Of a DNA stretch of 24,563 bases, positions 1-6,878 are shown piece after piece. Numbering within the stretch: the first letter of the stretch is position 1; each line of letters begins with the position of its first letter. Source of the DNA: Lawsonibacter sp. (GTDB lineage Bacteria > Bacillota > Clostridia > Oscillospirales > Oscillospiraceae); NCBI GenBank assembly GCA_022793355.1, contig JAAWCR010000125.1:1-24563 (forward strand), in the 5' to 3' direction. The position numbers and the translations under genes were made by a program. The notes under the pieces were generated by a model. The model made no database searches. It was given only the letters and a program-made list of their open reading frames with translations, and was not told the DNA's origin.

Positions 1-36
1 AAAGAAGATGCCGAAATTCATGAAATTCCGGCATCT

Positions 37-37
<1 letters not shown>
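1..37 (-). terminator. Intrinsic terminator of the tRNA-Arg gene
   Basis: On the minus strand, right at the 3' end of the tRNA, there is a perfect 9-bp stem (AAGATGCCG at 5-13 paired with CGGCATCTT at 29-37), with AATT/AATT pairing extending into the loop. It is followed by TCTTT at the window edge. The end of the T tract lies outside the window, so its length cannot be judged. The stem begins within the encoded CCA end. Confidence 0.7.
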
Positions 38-113
<76 letters not shown>

Positions 114-118
114 CTATA

Positions 119-195
119 TGAAGTTTTACCCTGCCAGGTGATAGGTGAGCTATCACTTAGGAGGCGACCGCTCTATCCATCTGAGCTATCGGGGC
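119..195 (-). pseudogene. Decayed half-duplicate of tRNA-Arg(CCU)
   Basis: Bases 156-195 match 74-113 of the intact tRNA-Arg at 36 of 40 positions, covering the 5' acceptor strand, D arm and the 5' side and loop of the anticodon arm (again CTCCTAA). The other half does not keep the T arm or the 3' acceptor strand. In its place is a separate 7-bp inverted repeat (GTGATAG...CTATCAC). This is best read as a truncated duplicate that cannot form a cloverleaf. It could still be transcribed as part of a precursor, but nothing in the sequence shows that. Confidence 0.55.
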
Positions 196-221
196 TAATT
201 ATTTTGTGTAAGCAGATTTGA

Positions 222-297
222 GCCGGGATAACCCGCACAGGGGGAAACCCATGTATACCCGGAAAGCAATTGCGCCATCCAATTGAGCTGTATGAGC
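222..297 (-). pseudogene. Possible further tRNA relic
   Basis: On the minus strand, bases 272-297 resemble the 5' part of a tRNA: a possible acceptor strand GCTCATA, then CA, then a D-arm-like GCTCAATTGGATGGCGC. The anticodon stem and T arm cannot be paired convincingly and no matching 3' acceptor strand is present. The position in line with the intact and half-duplicated tRNAs supports relic status, but the resemblance is weak. Confidence 0.3.
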
Positions 298-349
298 AAA
301 TACCTCTGTTATTTTAGCCTAAGTGGGGCCGTCTGTCAACGGCAAAACG

Positions 350-380
350 ACCATTTATCCCGGAAAAATGACCAACTATC
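350..380 (+). promoter_or_regulatory. Direct repeats, putative LytTR-protein binding sites
   Basis: Two similar 10-mers, ACCATTTATC (350-359) and ACCAACTATC (371-380), match at 8 of 10 positions. They start exactly 21 bp apart, which is two helical turns. The second ends 9 bp before a -35-like hexamer. LytTR regulators are known to bind pairs of short direct repeats with this type of spacing upstream of the promoters they activate. The gene directly downstream encodes a LytTR protein, so autoregulation is the natural inference. Confidence 0.5.
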
Positions 381-389
381 TCCGGGCTA

Positions 390-419
390 TAGACAAGTCC
401 AAAGTGGAGGGGTTATACT
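390..419 (+). promoter_or_regulatory. Putative sigma-A promoter of the LytTR operon
   Basis: TAGACA (390-395) and TATACT (414-419) are separated by 18 bp and lie 24 bp upstream of the chosen LytTR start. Each hexamer is one substitution from consensus. The direct repeats at 350-380 lie immediately upstream, in the position expected of an activator. Confidence 0.5.
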
Positions 420-442
420 GGATAAGCTGGGAGGGAGAGGAT

Positions 443-910
443 ATGGAGGTAGAGATCCGGGTGGAGCCGGGCCGGCAGGAGCCTAAAATAGTCATTTTGG
501 CCGGGGCCGAGAGCGAGGAGCTGAGCCGTCTTGCGGACAGTCTGGCTGAGCTGGCCTTGGGACCGGTACAAGTAAACCGTGGAGAAGAGAGGCTGCTCCT
601 GCCGCAGGGAGAGTTTCTCCGGTTTTATGCCGATGGCAAAGGGGTGTCCGGCCAGACGGCAGAGGAAGTCTATACCGTCCGCCTACGGCTGTATGAGCTG
701 GAGGAGCGGCTGGAGCCGTCCCGTTTTGTCCGCATCTCCAACAGTGAGATCATCAATCTGGACCGGGTAACGTCGGTGGATTTGTCCCTGTCGGGCAGCA
801 TCTGCATGACTCTGGACGGGGCGGTAAAGGCTTACGTGTCCCGGCGGTACATGAAGAAAATCAAGGAAGTGCTGAATAAAGGAAGGAGGAGCCGCGGTGA
901 GAGAGGATAA
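443..910 (+). CDS. LytTR-family DNA-binding response regulator without receiver domain
   Basis: This is a 155-aa protein whose C-terminal half (about residues 50-148) has the LytTR pattern: the FVRISNSEIINLDRV stretch, a following beta-rich segment, and the closing YVSRRYMKKIKEVL helix. The N-terminal 50 residues are short and are not a CheY-type receiver, so this is a stand-alone LytTR regulator. Such regulators usually sit with a membrane protein that controls them. The ATG at 443 was chosen because GGGAGGG lies 8-9 bp upstream. Upstream in-frame starts would run through the promoter and direct repeats. The 3' end overlaps the next gene by 14 bp. It likely regulates its own operon through the repeats at 350-380. 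Confidence 0.85.
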   Translation: MEVEIRVEPGRQEPKIVILAGAESEELSRLADSLAELALGPVQVNRGEERLLLPQGEFLRFYADGKGVSGQTAEEVYTVRLRLYELEERLEPSRFVRISNSEIINLDRVTSVDLSLSGSICMTLDGAVKAYVSRRYMKKIKEVLNKGRRSRGERG

Positions 911-1679
911 ATGGGCCTGGCTGGTCCGGATGCTGGCCGGAGGGGGGGCCGGCCTGCTGGCTGCGTTGATTTTCGTCCCCTATTTTATGGATACCCGGCT
1001 TGTGAACCCTGTATTGTGCCTGCTGTGCGTCGCCCTGGGGGTGACGGCGGGGCTGGCCACCCTGCCCTTCGCCGACGACGGAAAATCTCTACTGCTACGC
1101 TCTGGCGCCCACTTCGCGGTGACCTCCGCCCTGTTTATCCTGCTGATGGCCCAGTTCTATGGCTGGTGGTGGGAAGGGCTGCTGATGCTGGAGGGGATGC
1201 TGGCCGTGCTGTACGCCCTGATCTGGTTGGGGCGGTGGATCGGCTGGTATGTGGAGGTCATGCAGCTGCGCACCCTGCTGGGACTGGACGCCGGGCCGTC
1301 CCCCCTGAAATGGCGGGAGACCCTGCCGTATGCGCCCTTTGTGCTGTTGCTGTGCGACGGCCTACCCCTGCTCCTGCGGTGGGCGGAGCGGGCAATGAGC
1401 GGCGGCTGGGTCGATATCCCGGTCCTGTCCGGGCTGATGCTGCCCTTTGTGCTGCTGCCGGCGGGGGGCTTCTTCGCCGGGGTGTCTCTGGGCAAGCGGC
1501 AGGGGGTGTGCCCGCTGTATCCGCTGGCCTGCTTTGTGTGCTATCTGCCTATGCTGTCCCTGCTGTCCACCGCCGAGCTGTTCCACTGCTTCCTGGCAGC
1601 GGTTCCCGCCCTAGCGGGCAATGTGACAGGCTGGCTGTACCGCCGGGCGGTACCGAAGAAAGGGAGGGAGACCGTATGA
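897..1679 (+). CDS. Polytopic membrane protein, N-terminal half DUF3021-like
   Basis: This 260-aa, very hydrophobic protein has about eight predicted membrane segments. The first ~125 residues fit the DUF3021 layout: four helices, with a Trp/Tyr-rich stretch (AQFYGWWW) and a closing YALIWLGRWIGWYVEVMQL segment. DUF3021 proteins are typically about 140 aa and are encoded next to stand-alone LytTR regulators, where they are thought to inhibit them at the membrane. Here a second four-helix half of unknown type is added. The start is GTG at 897, six bases after GGAAGGAGGA; it overlaps the end of the LytTR gene, so the two are probably translationally coupled. The family assignment is by pattern and pairing; the C-terminal half is unassigned. 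Confidence 0.6.
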   Translation: MREDKWAWLVRMLAGGGAGLLAALIFVPYFMDTRLVNPVLCLLCVALGVTAGLATLPFADDGKSLLLRSGAHFAVTSALFILLMAQFYGWWWEGLLMLEGMLAVLYALIWLGRWIGWYVEVMQLRTLLGLDAGPSPLKWRETLPYAPFVLLLCDGLPLLLRWAERAMSGGWVDIPVLSGLMLPFVLLPAGGFFAGVSLGKRQGVCPLYPLACFVCYLPMLSLLSTAELFHCFLAAVPALAGNVTGWLYRRAVPKKGRETV

Positions 1680-2167
1680 AAAAGGAAGTGCGCCTATACA
1701 ATGTAATCTTTCCCATTTGGCTCATCTGGCTGTTTCCCCAGCTACTGCTGTTCGTTATCCCCGGCAATCTCCTCATCGACTGCGCCGTGTTGCTGCTTAC
1801 CTTGCTGGCCCTCAAACACCAGCGGAAAAGGGAAGTGATGAAGGTGCTGTGGTGGAAATTCTGGCTGCTGGGCTTCACCGCCGACCTGATTGGGACGATG
1901 TGGATGTTCCTGGGGTGGTTGTTGGCCGTCCCCTTTGAGAGCTTTTGGTATGAAACGCTGTCCTATATCATGTACAACCCCTTCGGCCACCCGGCGGCAT
2001 TTCTCTGGACGCTGGCGGGGGTAACCCTGGCCGGGTACTGTATCTACCGCTTTGATAAATGGGCCATGAAACAGTGCGTTCTGCTCAACGGAGGGGAGAA
2101 GCACAAAATTGCCCTGGCGATGGCGGTCATTACCGCCCCTTGGCTGTTTTTTGTTCCGATATATTGA
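1676..2167 (+). CDS. Small four-helix membrane protein of unknown function
   Basis: This 163-aa protein starts with MKKEVRLYNVIFPIWLIWLF and has about four membrane segments, a basic loop near residues 45-60 (KHQRKREVMK) and a short basic C-terminal region before a last hydrophobic helix. I do not recognise the family. ATG 1676 has GGGAGGGAG upstream and overlaps the stop of the previous gene (GTATGA), so it is the third gene of the LytTR operon. It may be the effector of the system or a second sensor component. It is followed by a strong bidirectional terminator. Confidence 0.75.
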   Translation: MKKEVRLYNVIFPIWLIWLFPQLLLFVIPGNLLIDCAVLLLTLLALKHQRKREVMKVLWWKFWLLGFTADLIGTMWMFLGWLLAVPFESFWYETLSYIMYNPFGHPAAFLWTLAGVTLAGYCIYRFDKWAMKQCVLLNGGEKHKIALAMAVITAPWLFFVPIY

Positions 2168-2172
2168 TGAAG

Positions 2173-2201
2173 CAAGCGCCTCGCTCACGCGAGGCGCTTT
2201 T
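2173..2201. terminator. Bidirectional terminator between convergent operons
   Basis: A perfect 11-bp stem (2174-2184 with 2189-2199) and a four-base loop (TCAC) are flanked by AA on the left and TTTT on the right. It serves the LytTR operon on the plus strand and the ABC transporter operon on the minus strand. Confidence 0.85.
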
Positions 2202-2205
2202 GCGT

Positions 2206-4272
2206 TCAGGACAGCTGAAACTGTCCGGTGTACAGCCGGTAGTACCGGCCCTTTTCCTCCAGAAGGCGCTCGTGGCTGCCTTTTTCTTCAATTTCGCCGT
2301 GCTCAATGACCACAATGCAGTTGGAGTTGCGCACGGTGGACAGACGGTGGGCAATCACAAATACCGTCCGTCCCTCCATAAGGGTGTCCATACCCCGCTG
2401 AATCAGCGCCTCGGTCCGGGTGTCAATGGAGGAGGTGGCCTCGTCCAGAATCATTACCGGCGGGTCGGCCACGGCAGCCCGGGCAATCGCCAAAAGCTGC
2501 CGCTGGCCCTGAGACAGATTAGCCCCGTCTCCGGTGACCTGGGTTTGATACCCGTCGGGCAGGCGGCGGATAAAGGAGTGGGCGTTGGCGCTCTTGGCGG
2601 CGGCAATACATTCCTCATCGGTGGCGTCCAGCCGCCCATAGCGAATGTTGTCCATAATGGTACCGGTGAACAGGTGGGTGTCCTGGAGCACCGCTCCTAA
2701 AGAGCGACGCAAATCATCCTTACGGATATTGGCTACATTAATGCCATCGTAGGTAATCATACCGCCCTCAATCTCATAGAACCGGTTGATAAGGTTTGTG
2801 ATGGTAGTCTTGCCCGCACCGGTGGAGCCCACAAAGGCGATTTTCTGGCCCGGGTCGGCGTAGACCGACACATCCTTCAAGATTCGCTTGCCGGAGACAT
2901 AGGAGAAATCTACATGGCTGAACCGCACCGCCCCCCTCAGCTCGGTGAGGCAGTAGTCCTCCCCGGGGACATTGCGCACCGTGCCCCGGATCAGGTGGAG
3001 CCCCATTGCTCCATCAGGGCCGGGATACTTCCAGGCCCAGCCATGGTTCGCTAGCATAGCCGGGTCGGGAACGGACTCCGGGTCGGCAATCTCGGTGAGG
3101 GCTTCGTCCTCCCCCACAAAGACGGGAACCAGCTCCATGCCGCTGCCCCGGGGCGTTTTCCAGGCCCAGGTGCGAGGCCGTCCTCCTCCGGTGAAGGGGG
3201 AGAGGGTGCCGTTGGCGTCCTTCTCAGCGGGGATCAGGGTGATGGAGCCCTCGTTGATTTCGGCGGCGGTGTCCATCACCTCAAAGATGCGCTCCGCTCC
3301 CGCCATGGCGGACAGGAGAGTGGTCATCTGCTGGGAAATCTGGTTCAGGGGCTGGCCCACCTGGCGGGAGTAGTTGAGATAGATGGCCAGTCCGCCCAGG
3401 TCGAAGCCCTGAAGGACAGAAAGCAGGCCGCCCAGGGCGGCGGTGAGGGCATAGCTGATGTTCATCAGGTTGCCCGCCACCGGCATAATGACGCCAGAGT
3501 AGAAATTTGCCCGCTGGGCGGCGTCCCGGTAGGCGTCGTTGAGCTGCTTGAACTTGGCCTTGGCCGCCTCCTCGTGGGTGAAGGCCTTGACTACCTTCAG
3601 CCCCTCGATAGTCTCCTGAATTTCTCCATTGACCGCCCCCAGGGCGGCCTGCTGCTTCTGATAAAATTTCCGGCTGCGGCTGCCCAGCTGCTTGAACAGA
3701 GACATGGTCAGGACCAGCACCAGGGCTGTGGCAAGAAAGAGCTTCCAGTTAATCACTAGCATCAGGGTCACCAGTCCCACAAACATCAGGCAGCTGGAGA
3801 ACAGGGAGACCATGCTCTGCTGGAGGGCCATCTGCACGTTGTCCGCGTCGTTGGTGAAGCGGCTCATCAGCTCCCCGTGGGGATGCTGGTCGAAGTAGGA
3901 CAGGGGGAGCTTTTGCAGAGCGTCGAACAGGTCCTTGCGCAGCCGGTTTACCCCCTTTTCCGCTAGCCGGACCATAGCGGCGGACTGGCCATAAGTGGCC
4001 AGACAGCCCAGCAAATAGATTCCCGCCAGTTGTAGGATCGCCAGACTCAAACCGGCGAAGTCGGTACAGCCCGACCAGATGAAGTTATTAATGATGGGCC
4101 GCATCAGGTACGACCCGCCCAGGTTTGTGCCCACCGAGACCAGCAGGCACAGCAGAACAAAGAGCAGGGGCAGCTTGCTTTTGGTGAGGTAGCCCACCAG
4201 CCGGCCCATGGTCTTTTTCATGTTTTTTGGCTTGACGTAGCCCCCCTTTGGGGCATGATGAGGTCCTGGCAT
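2206..4272 (-). CDS. Heterodimeric ABC exporter, catalytically competent subunit (YfiC/BmrD-like)
   Basis: This 688-aa half-transporter has a six-helix exporter domain (about 35-330), a long linker (about 340-445) and an ATP-binding domain (about 445-688). Walker A is GSTGAGKT (482-489), the signature is LSQGQ (586-590), Walker B is VMILD with catalytic Glu611, and the H-loop is His642. It probably pairs with the upstream subunit to export drugs or lipophilic compounds. The LSQGQ signature is the form seen in the canonical chain of TM287/288-type exporters. ATG 4272 gives the family-like MPGP start and shares one base with the stop of the partner (TAATG), so translation is coupled. The linker is longer than I expect for this family and carries the WAWK motif twice (369-372 and 412-415). 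The real substrate cannot be read from sequence. Confidence 0.9.
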   Translation of the reverse strand: MPGPHHAPKGGYVKPKNMKKTMGRLVGYLTKSKLPLLFVLLCLLVSVGTNLGGSYLMRPIINNFIWSGCTDFAGLSLAILQLAGIYLLGCLATYGQSAAMVRLAEKGVNRLRKDLFDALQKLPLSYFDQHPHGELMSRFTNDADNVQMALQQSMVSLFSSCLMFVGLVTLMLVINWKLFLATALVLVLTMSLFKQLGSRSRKFYQKQQAALGAVNGEIQETIEGLKVVKAFTHEEAAKAKFKQLNDAYRDAAQRANFYSGVIMPVAGNLMNISYALTAALGGLLSVLQGFDLGGLAIYLNYSRQVGQPLNQISQQMTTLLSAMAGAERIFEVMDTAAEINEGSITLIPAEKDANGTLSPFTGGGRPRTWAWKTPRGSGMELVPVFVGEDEALTEIADPESVPDPAMLANHGWAWKYPGPDGAMGLHLIRGTVRNVPGEDYCLTELRGAVRFSHVDFSYVSGKRILKDVSVYADPGQKIAFVGSTGAGKTTITNLINRFYEIEGGMITYDGINVANIRKDDLRRSLGAVLQDTHLFTGTIMDNIRYGRLDATDEECIAAAKSANAHSFIRRLPDGYQTQVTGDGANLSQGQRQLLAIARAAVADPPVMILDEATSSIDTRTEALIQRGMDTLMEGRTVFVIAHRLSTVRNSNCIVVIEHGEIEEKGSHERLLEEKGRYYRLYTGQFQLS

Positions 4273-6005
4273 TATCCGCCCACCCCCTCTTGCTGAGATT
4301 GATAGATTTCCTGGTAAATTTTGTTGTGGGCCAGCAACTCCTCGTGGGTGCCTCGACCAGCGATGTGGTCGTCGTCCAGAATAAGGATCTCGTCGGCATA
4401 CTGCACCGAGGAGATTCGCTGGGCGATGATGATAACCGTAGTGTCTTTGAGATTGTTGTGGAAAGACTCTCGGATGGCCGCCTCGGTGGCGGAATCCACA
4501 GCAGAGGTGGAGTCGTCCAGAATTAGGACTGCCGGTTTCCGGAGCATGGCCCGGGCAATGCACAGCCGTTGCTTCTGCCCGCCGGAGACGTTGGTGCCCC
4601 CCTGGGTCAGCTGGGTATCAAAGCCGTCGGGGAGGCCCATAATAAAGTCGTAGGCCTGGGCGTCTCTGGCCGCCTGAAGGATCTCCTCCTCGGTGGCGTC
4701 CGGCTTGCCCCACAGCAGATTTTCCCGGATCGTGCCGGTGAACAGGATGTTGGACTGGAGCACCATGCCGATTCGCTCCCGCAGGCCCTCCAGGGGGTAG
4801 TCCCGCACATCCACCCCGTCCATCAGGACGCAGCCGCCGGTGACATCGTAGAACCGGGGAATCAGGTTGACCAAGGAGGACTTGCCGGTGCCGGTGCCCC
4901 CCACAATTGCGACAAATTGTCCGGGCTCTACGGTAAAGCTGATGTGGGACAGCACATCGTCCCCGGCACCCTCAGCGGCGTATTTAAAGGAGACGTCCCG
5001 GAATTCTACCCGGCCCCTGGGAGCGGGGAGTACAGAGGCGGCCTCCTTGTTCTGGACGGAGGGAACGGTTTCCAGCACCTCGTTGATACGCCGGGCGCAG
5101 GCCTGGGCCCGGGAGAGCTGAAGCAGGGACATAGCCACCATCATCACGCTCATCAGCACCTGCATAATGTAGCTGAGGAAAGCGTTCAGGTCCCCCAGCG
5201 CAAAGTCGGCCCCCATAACCATCCGGCCTCCGAAGTAGAGGACGGCCAGGGTTGCTCCGTTCAGGCACAGCATCATAATGGGAAAAATGGCGATGATCCG
5301 CATACCTACAGTGAGGCCGGCCTCCATCAGTTCGTCGCTGGATCGGTTAAACTTCTTCCGCTCGTGGTCCTCCCGAACGAAGGCCTTCACCACCCGGATA
5401 GCCACCAGATTTTCCTGGAGGACGTTGTTCAGCCCGTCAATCTTTTTCTGCATGGCGTCAAAAAGCCTGGTACAGATTTTCATCAGTACGGCGATGGCCA
5501 GCACCATCAGAGGGATAATCACCAGCAGCACCAGGGCCAGCCGGGCGTTGAGATAGAGGCTGACCCCCAAGGCGGTGATCAGCATAACCGGAGCCCGCAC
5601 CAGCATGCGCAGGCCCATCGCCAGCATCATAGTCATGGCGTTGACATCATTGGTCATGCGGGTTATCAGGGAGGCAGAGGAGAAGCGGTCAATGTCGGCG
5701 AAGGAGAACTCCTGCACCTTGTTAAACAGGCATTGGCGCAGATTGCCGCCGAAGCCCTGGCTGGCGAAGGAGGCATATTTGGCGGAACCCACGCCGCAGG
5801 CCATAGCCAGCAGGGCCAGGGCGAGCATCAACCCGCCCATGGCAAAGATATAGCCCACATCACCCGAGGGGATGGCGGTATCCACAATTTCCGCCATAAC
5901 CAGAGGGAGCAGCAGCTCGCAAATTACCTCCAGCACAATGAGGACGGGGGATGTTAGAGCCTCTTTTTTATAACCCTCCAAGTGGGTCAGGAACAGGGAA
6001 AGCAA
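4272..6005 (-). CDS. Heterodimeric ABC exporter, degenerate-site subunit (YfiB-like)
   Basis: This 577-aa half-transporter has an N-terminal six-helix exporter domain (1-310) and an ATP-binding domain (330-577). Walker A is GGTGTGKS (369-376), the signature VSGGQ (473-477) is normal, and Walker B LILD is followed by Asp498 where active ABC ATPases have Glu. The H-loop His is replaced by Gln529 (AQR). These two changes mark the non-hydrolysing site of asymmetric heterodimeric exporters, and the downstream gene supplies the complementary canonical residues. The start is TTG at 6005, with AAGGAG ten bases upstream overlapping the end of marR. Together with marR (7-bp gap) and the partner gene it forms one operon, likely induced when MarR releases the promoter. 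Confidence 0.9.
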   Translation of the reverse strand: MLSLFLTHLEGYKKEALTSPVLIVLEVICELLLPLVMAEIVDTAIPSGDVGYIFAMGGLMLALALLAMACGVGSAKYASFASQGFGGNLRQCLFNKVQEFSFADIDRFSSASLITRMTNDVNAMTMMLAMGLRMLVRAPVMLITALGVSLYLNARLALVLLVIIPLMVLAIAVLMKICTRLFDAMQKKIDGLNNVLQENLVAIRVVKAFVREDHERKKFNRSSDELMEAGLTVGMRIIAIFPIMMLCLNGATLAVLYFGGRMVMGADFALGDLNAFLSYIMQVLMSVMMVAMSLLQLSRAQACARRINEVLETVPSVQNKEAASVLPAPRGRVEFRDVSFKYAAEGAGDDVLSHISFTVEPGQFVAIVGGTGTGKSSLVNLIPRFYDVTGGCVLMDGVDVRDYPLEGLRERIGMVLQSNILFTGTIRENLLWGKPDATEEEILQAARDAQAYDFIMGLPDGFDTQLTQGGTNVSGGQKQRLCIARAMLRKPAVLILDDSTSAVDSATEAAIRESFHNNLKDTTVIIIAQRISSVQYADEILILDDDHIAGRGTHEELLAHNKIYQEIYQSQQEGVGG

Positions 6006-6012
6006 GGTAAAA

Positions 6013-6480
6013 TCACTCCTTTTTATGAGAATCGAGGCGGGTCAGATTGTCCAGTATCCGGCGCTGAAATTGGGCCAGCTGCTCCAGCTCCTCCGGGGTA
6101 AAGCCGTCCAGCATCCGTGCGGCGACCCGGCGAAAGACCTTGCGGCAACCCTCCACAGCGTCGGCCCCCTGTTCGGTAAGGATGACCCGGTTACGCCGGG
6201 CGTCCTTGGGCCAAGGTTCCCGGCGGACATAGCCGTCCCGCTCCAAACATTTTAACGAGTTGGCCACGGCGGCGGGAGAGATGTGGAGCAGATCGGCCAG
6301 CTCCCTTTGCGCCTGACACTGACCCTCCGGGTCCTCCCCGGCGGACTGGAGAATGGACACCAGCATGGGGTGGCCTACTTTTTCCAGACCCTCCGCATGC
6401 AGCTCCGCCTGGACCGCCGAGCGGTGAGCGTTGTGCAGGCTGCGGGACAGCAGCTCCATCTCGTGAAATGATACTCCCAC
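6013..6480 (-). CDS. MarR-family transcriptional regulator
   Basis: This 155-aa winged-helix protein has the MarR pattern QRELADLLHISPAAVANSLKCLERDGYV (about 58-85) followed by a wing with WPKDARRNRVILTEQG, then dimerisation helices. It is the first gene of the exporter operon and presumably represses it until a ligand binds. The start is GTG at 6480, with GGAGG eight to nine bases upstream. An internal ATG (MELLSRS) lacks as good a ribosome binding site. TTAA-rich inverted repeats lie over the start of its promoter. Confidence 0.88.
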   Translation of the reverse strand: MGVSFHEMELLSRSLHNAHRSAVQAELHAEGLEKVGHPMLVSILQSAGEDPEGQCQAQRELADLLHISPAAVANSLKCLERDGYVRREPWPKDARRNRVILTEQGADAVEGCRKVFRRVAARMLDGFTPEELEQLAQFQRRILDNLTRLDSHKKE

Positions 6481-6501
6481 GAGAAAAACCTCCTTCCGTG
6501 C

Positions 6502-6539
6502 ATAATCGTTAACAAGTTAATGATTAACGTGTTGATTAT
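6502..6539. promoter_or_regulatory. Putative MarR operator
   Basis: This AT-rich block contains nested inverted repeats. CGTTAA (6507-6512) faces TTAACG (6524-6529), and an outer pair, ATAATC (6502-6507) and GATTAT (6534-6539), encloses them. It begins at the marR -10 box and covers the expected transcription start. MarR proteins bind such TTAA-type palindromes, so binding here would block the operon. Confidence 0.5.
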
Positions 6540-6565
6540 TTTACTTGGGAAGGAAAAATTGTCAA
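6538..6565 (-). promoter_or_regulatory. Promoter of the marR-ABC exporter operon
   Basis: On the minus strand a perfect -35 TTGACA (6565-6560), a 16-bp spacer and -10 TAAAAT (6543-6538) lie upstream of marR. The operator-like repeats overlap the -10 and the start site. Confidence 0.6.
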
Positions 6566-6796
6566 GAGCTTTTTGGGAGGATTCAAAAATTGTTTACATA
6601 TCTCCGCCCTGGGTATTCCAAACAATTCTTAAGCAGAACTTTTATGTCCGTTCGCCCGGAAAGCCGGCTGATTTGAGGAGGGAAAGCGCAACCTTCAGGA
6701 GTACGGCAATGATTTCCGGAATAAAACGGAGCGCGGCGGACAACCTTTTGGTTGAAATACACAAAAAGAGCCCTTTAATTTCTGCACTTTCTCCGA

Positions 6797-6824
6797 TTGT
6801 ATTCTAGTATGCAAGTTGTATAAT
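6797..6824 (+). promoter_or_regulatory. Putative promoter of eda-kdgK with an overlapping inverted repeat
   Basis: TTGTAT (6797-6802), a 16-bp spacer and a perfect TATAAT (6819-6824) lie 54 bp upstream of the aldolase start. TTGTAT also forms an imperfect inverted repeat with ATGCAA (6809-6814), six bases apart, overlapping the promoter. This could be an operator for a sugar-acid regulator of GntR or LacI type, but no regulator gene is adjacent. The rest of the 6566-6796 gap shows nothing I can support beyond a weak CAACC-TTTT-GGTTG hairpin at 6741-6754. Confidence 0.5.
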
Positions 6825-6878
6825 GGAGACAGTAACCCGCTTATCCCAAAAGCCAATCAACATTGGAGGAGTACAGCT

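Noticed and set aside
4569..5957. A 462-aa open frame on the plus strand opposite the YfiB-like gene
   Set aside because: It is antisense to a gene with all ABC motifs, is rich in His, Gln and Gly, has no recognisable domain and no ribosome binding site. It is a GC-rich shadow frame.
6520..6807. A 95-aa open frame in the gap between marR and eda
   Set aside because: It starts within the marR operator/promoter, has no ribosome binding site and shows no domain. The gap is better explained as two divergent regulatory regions.
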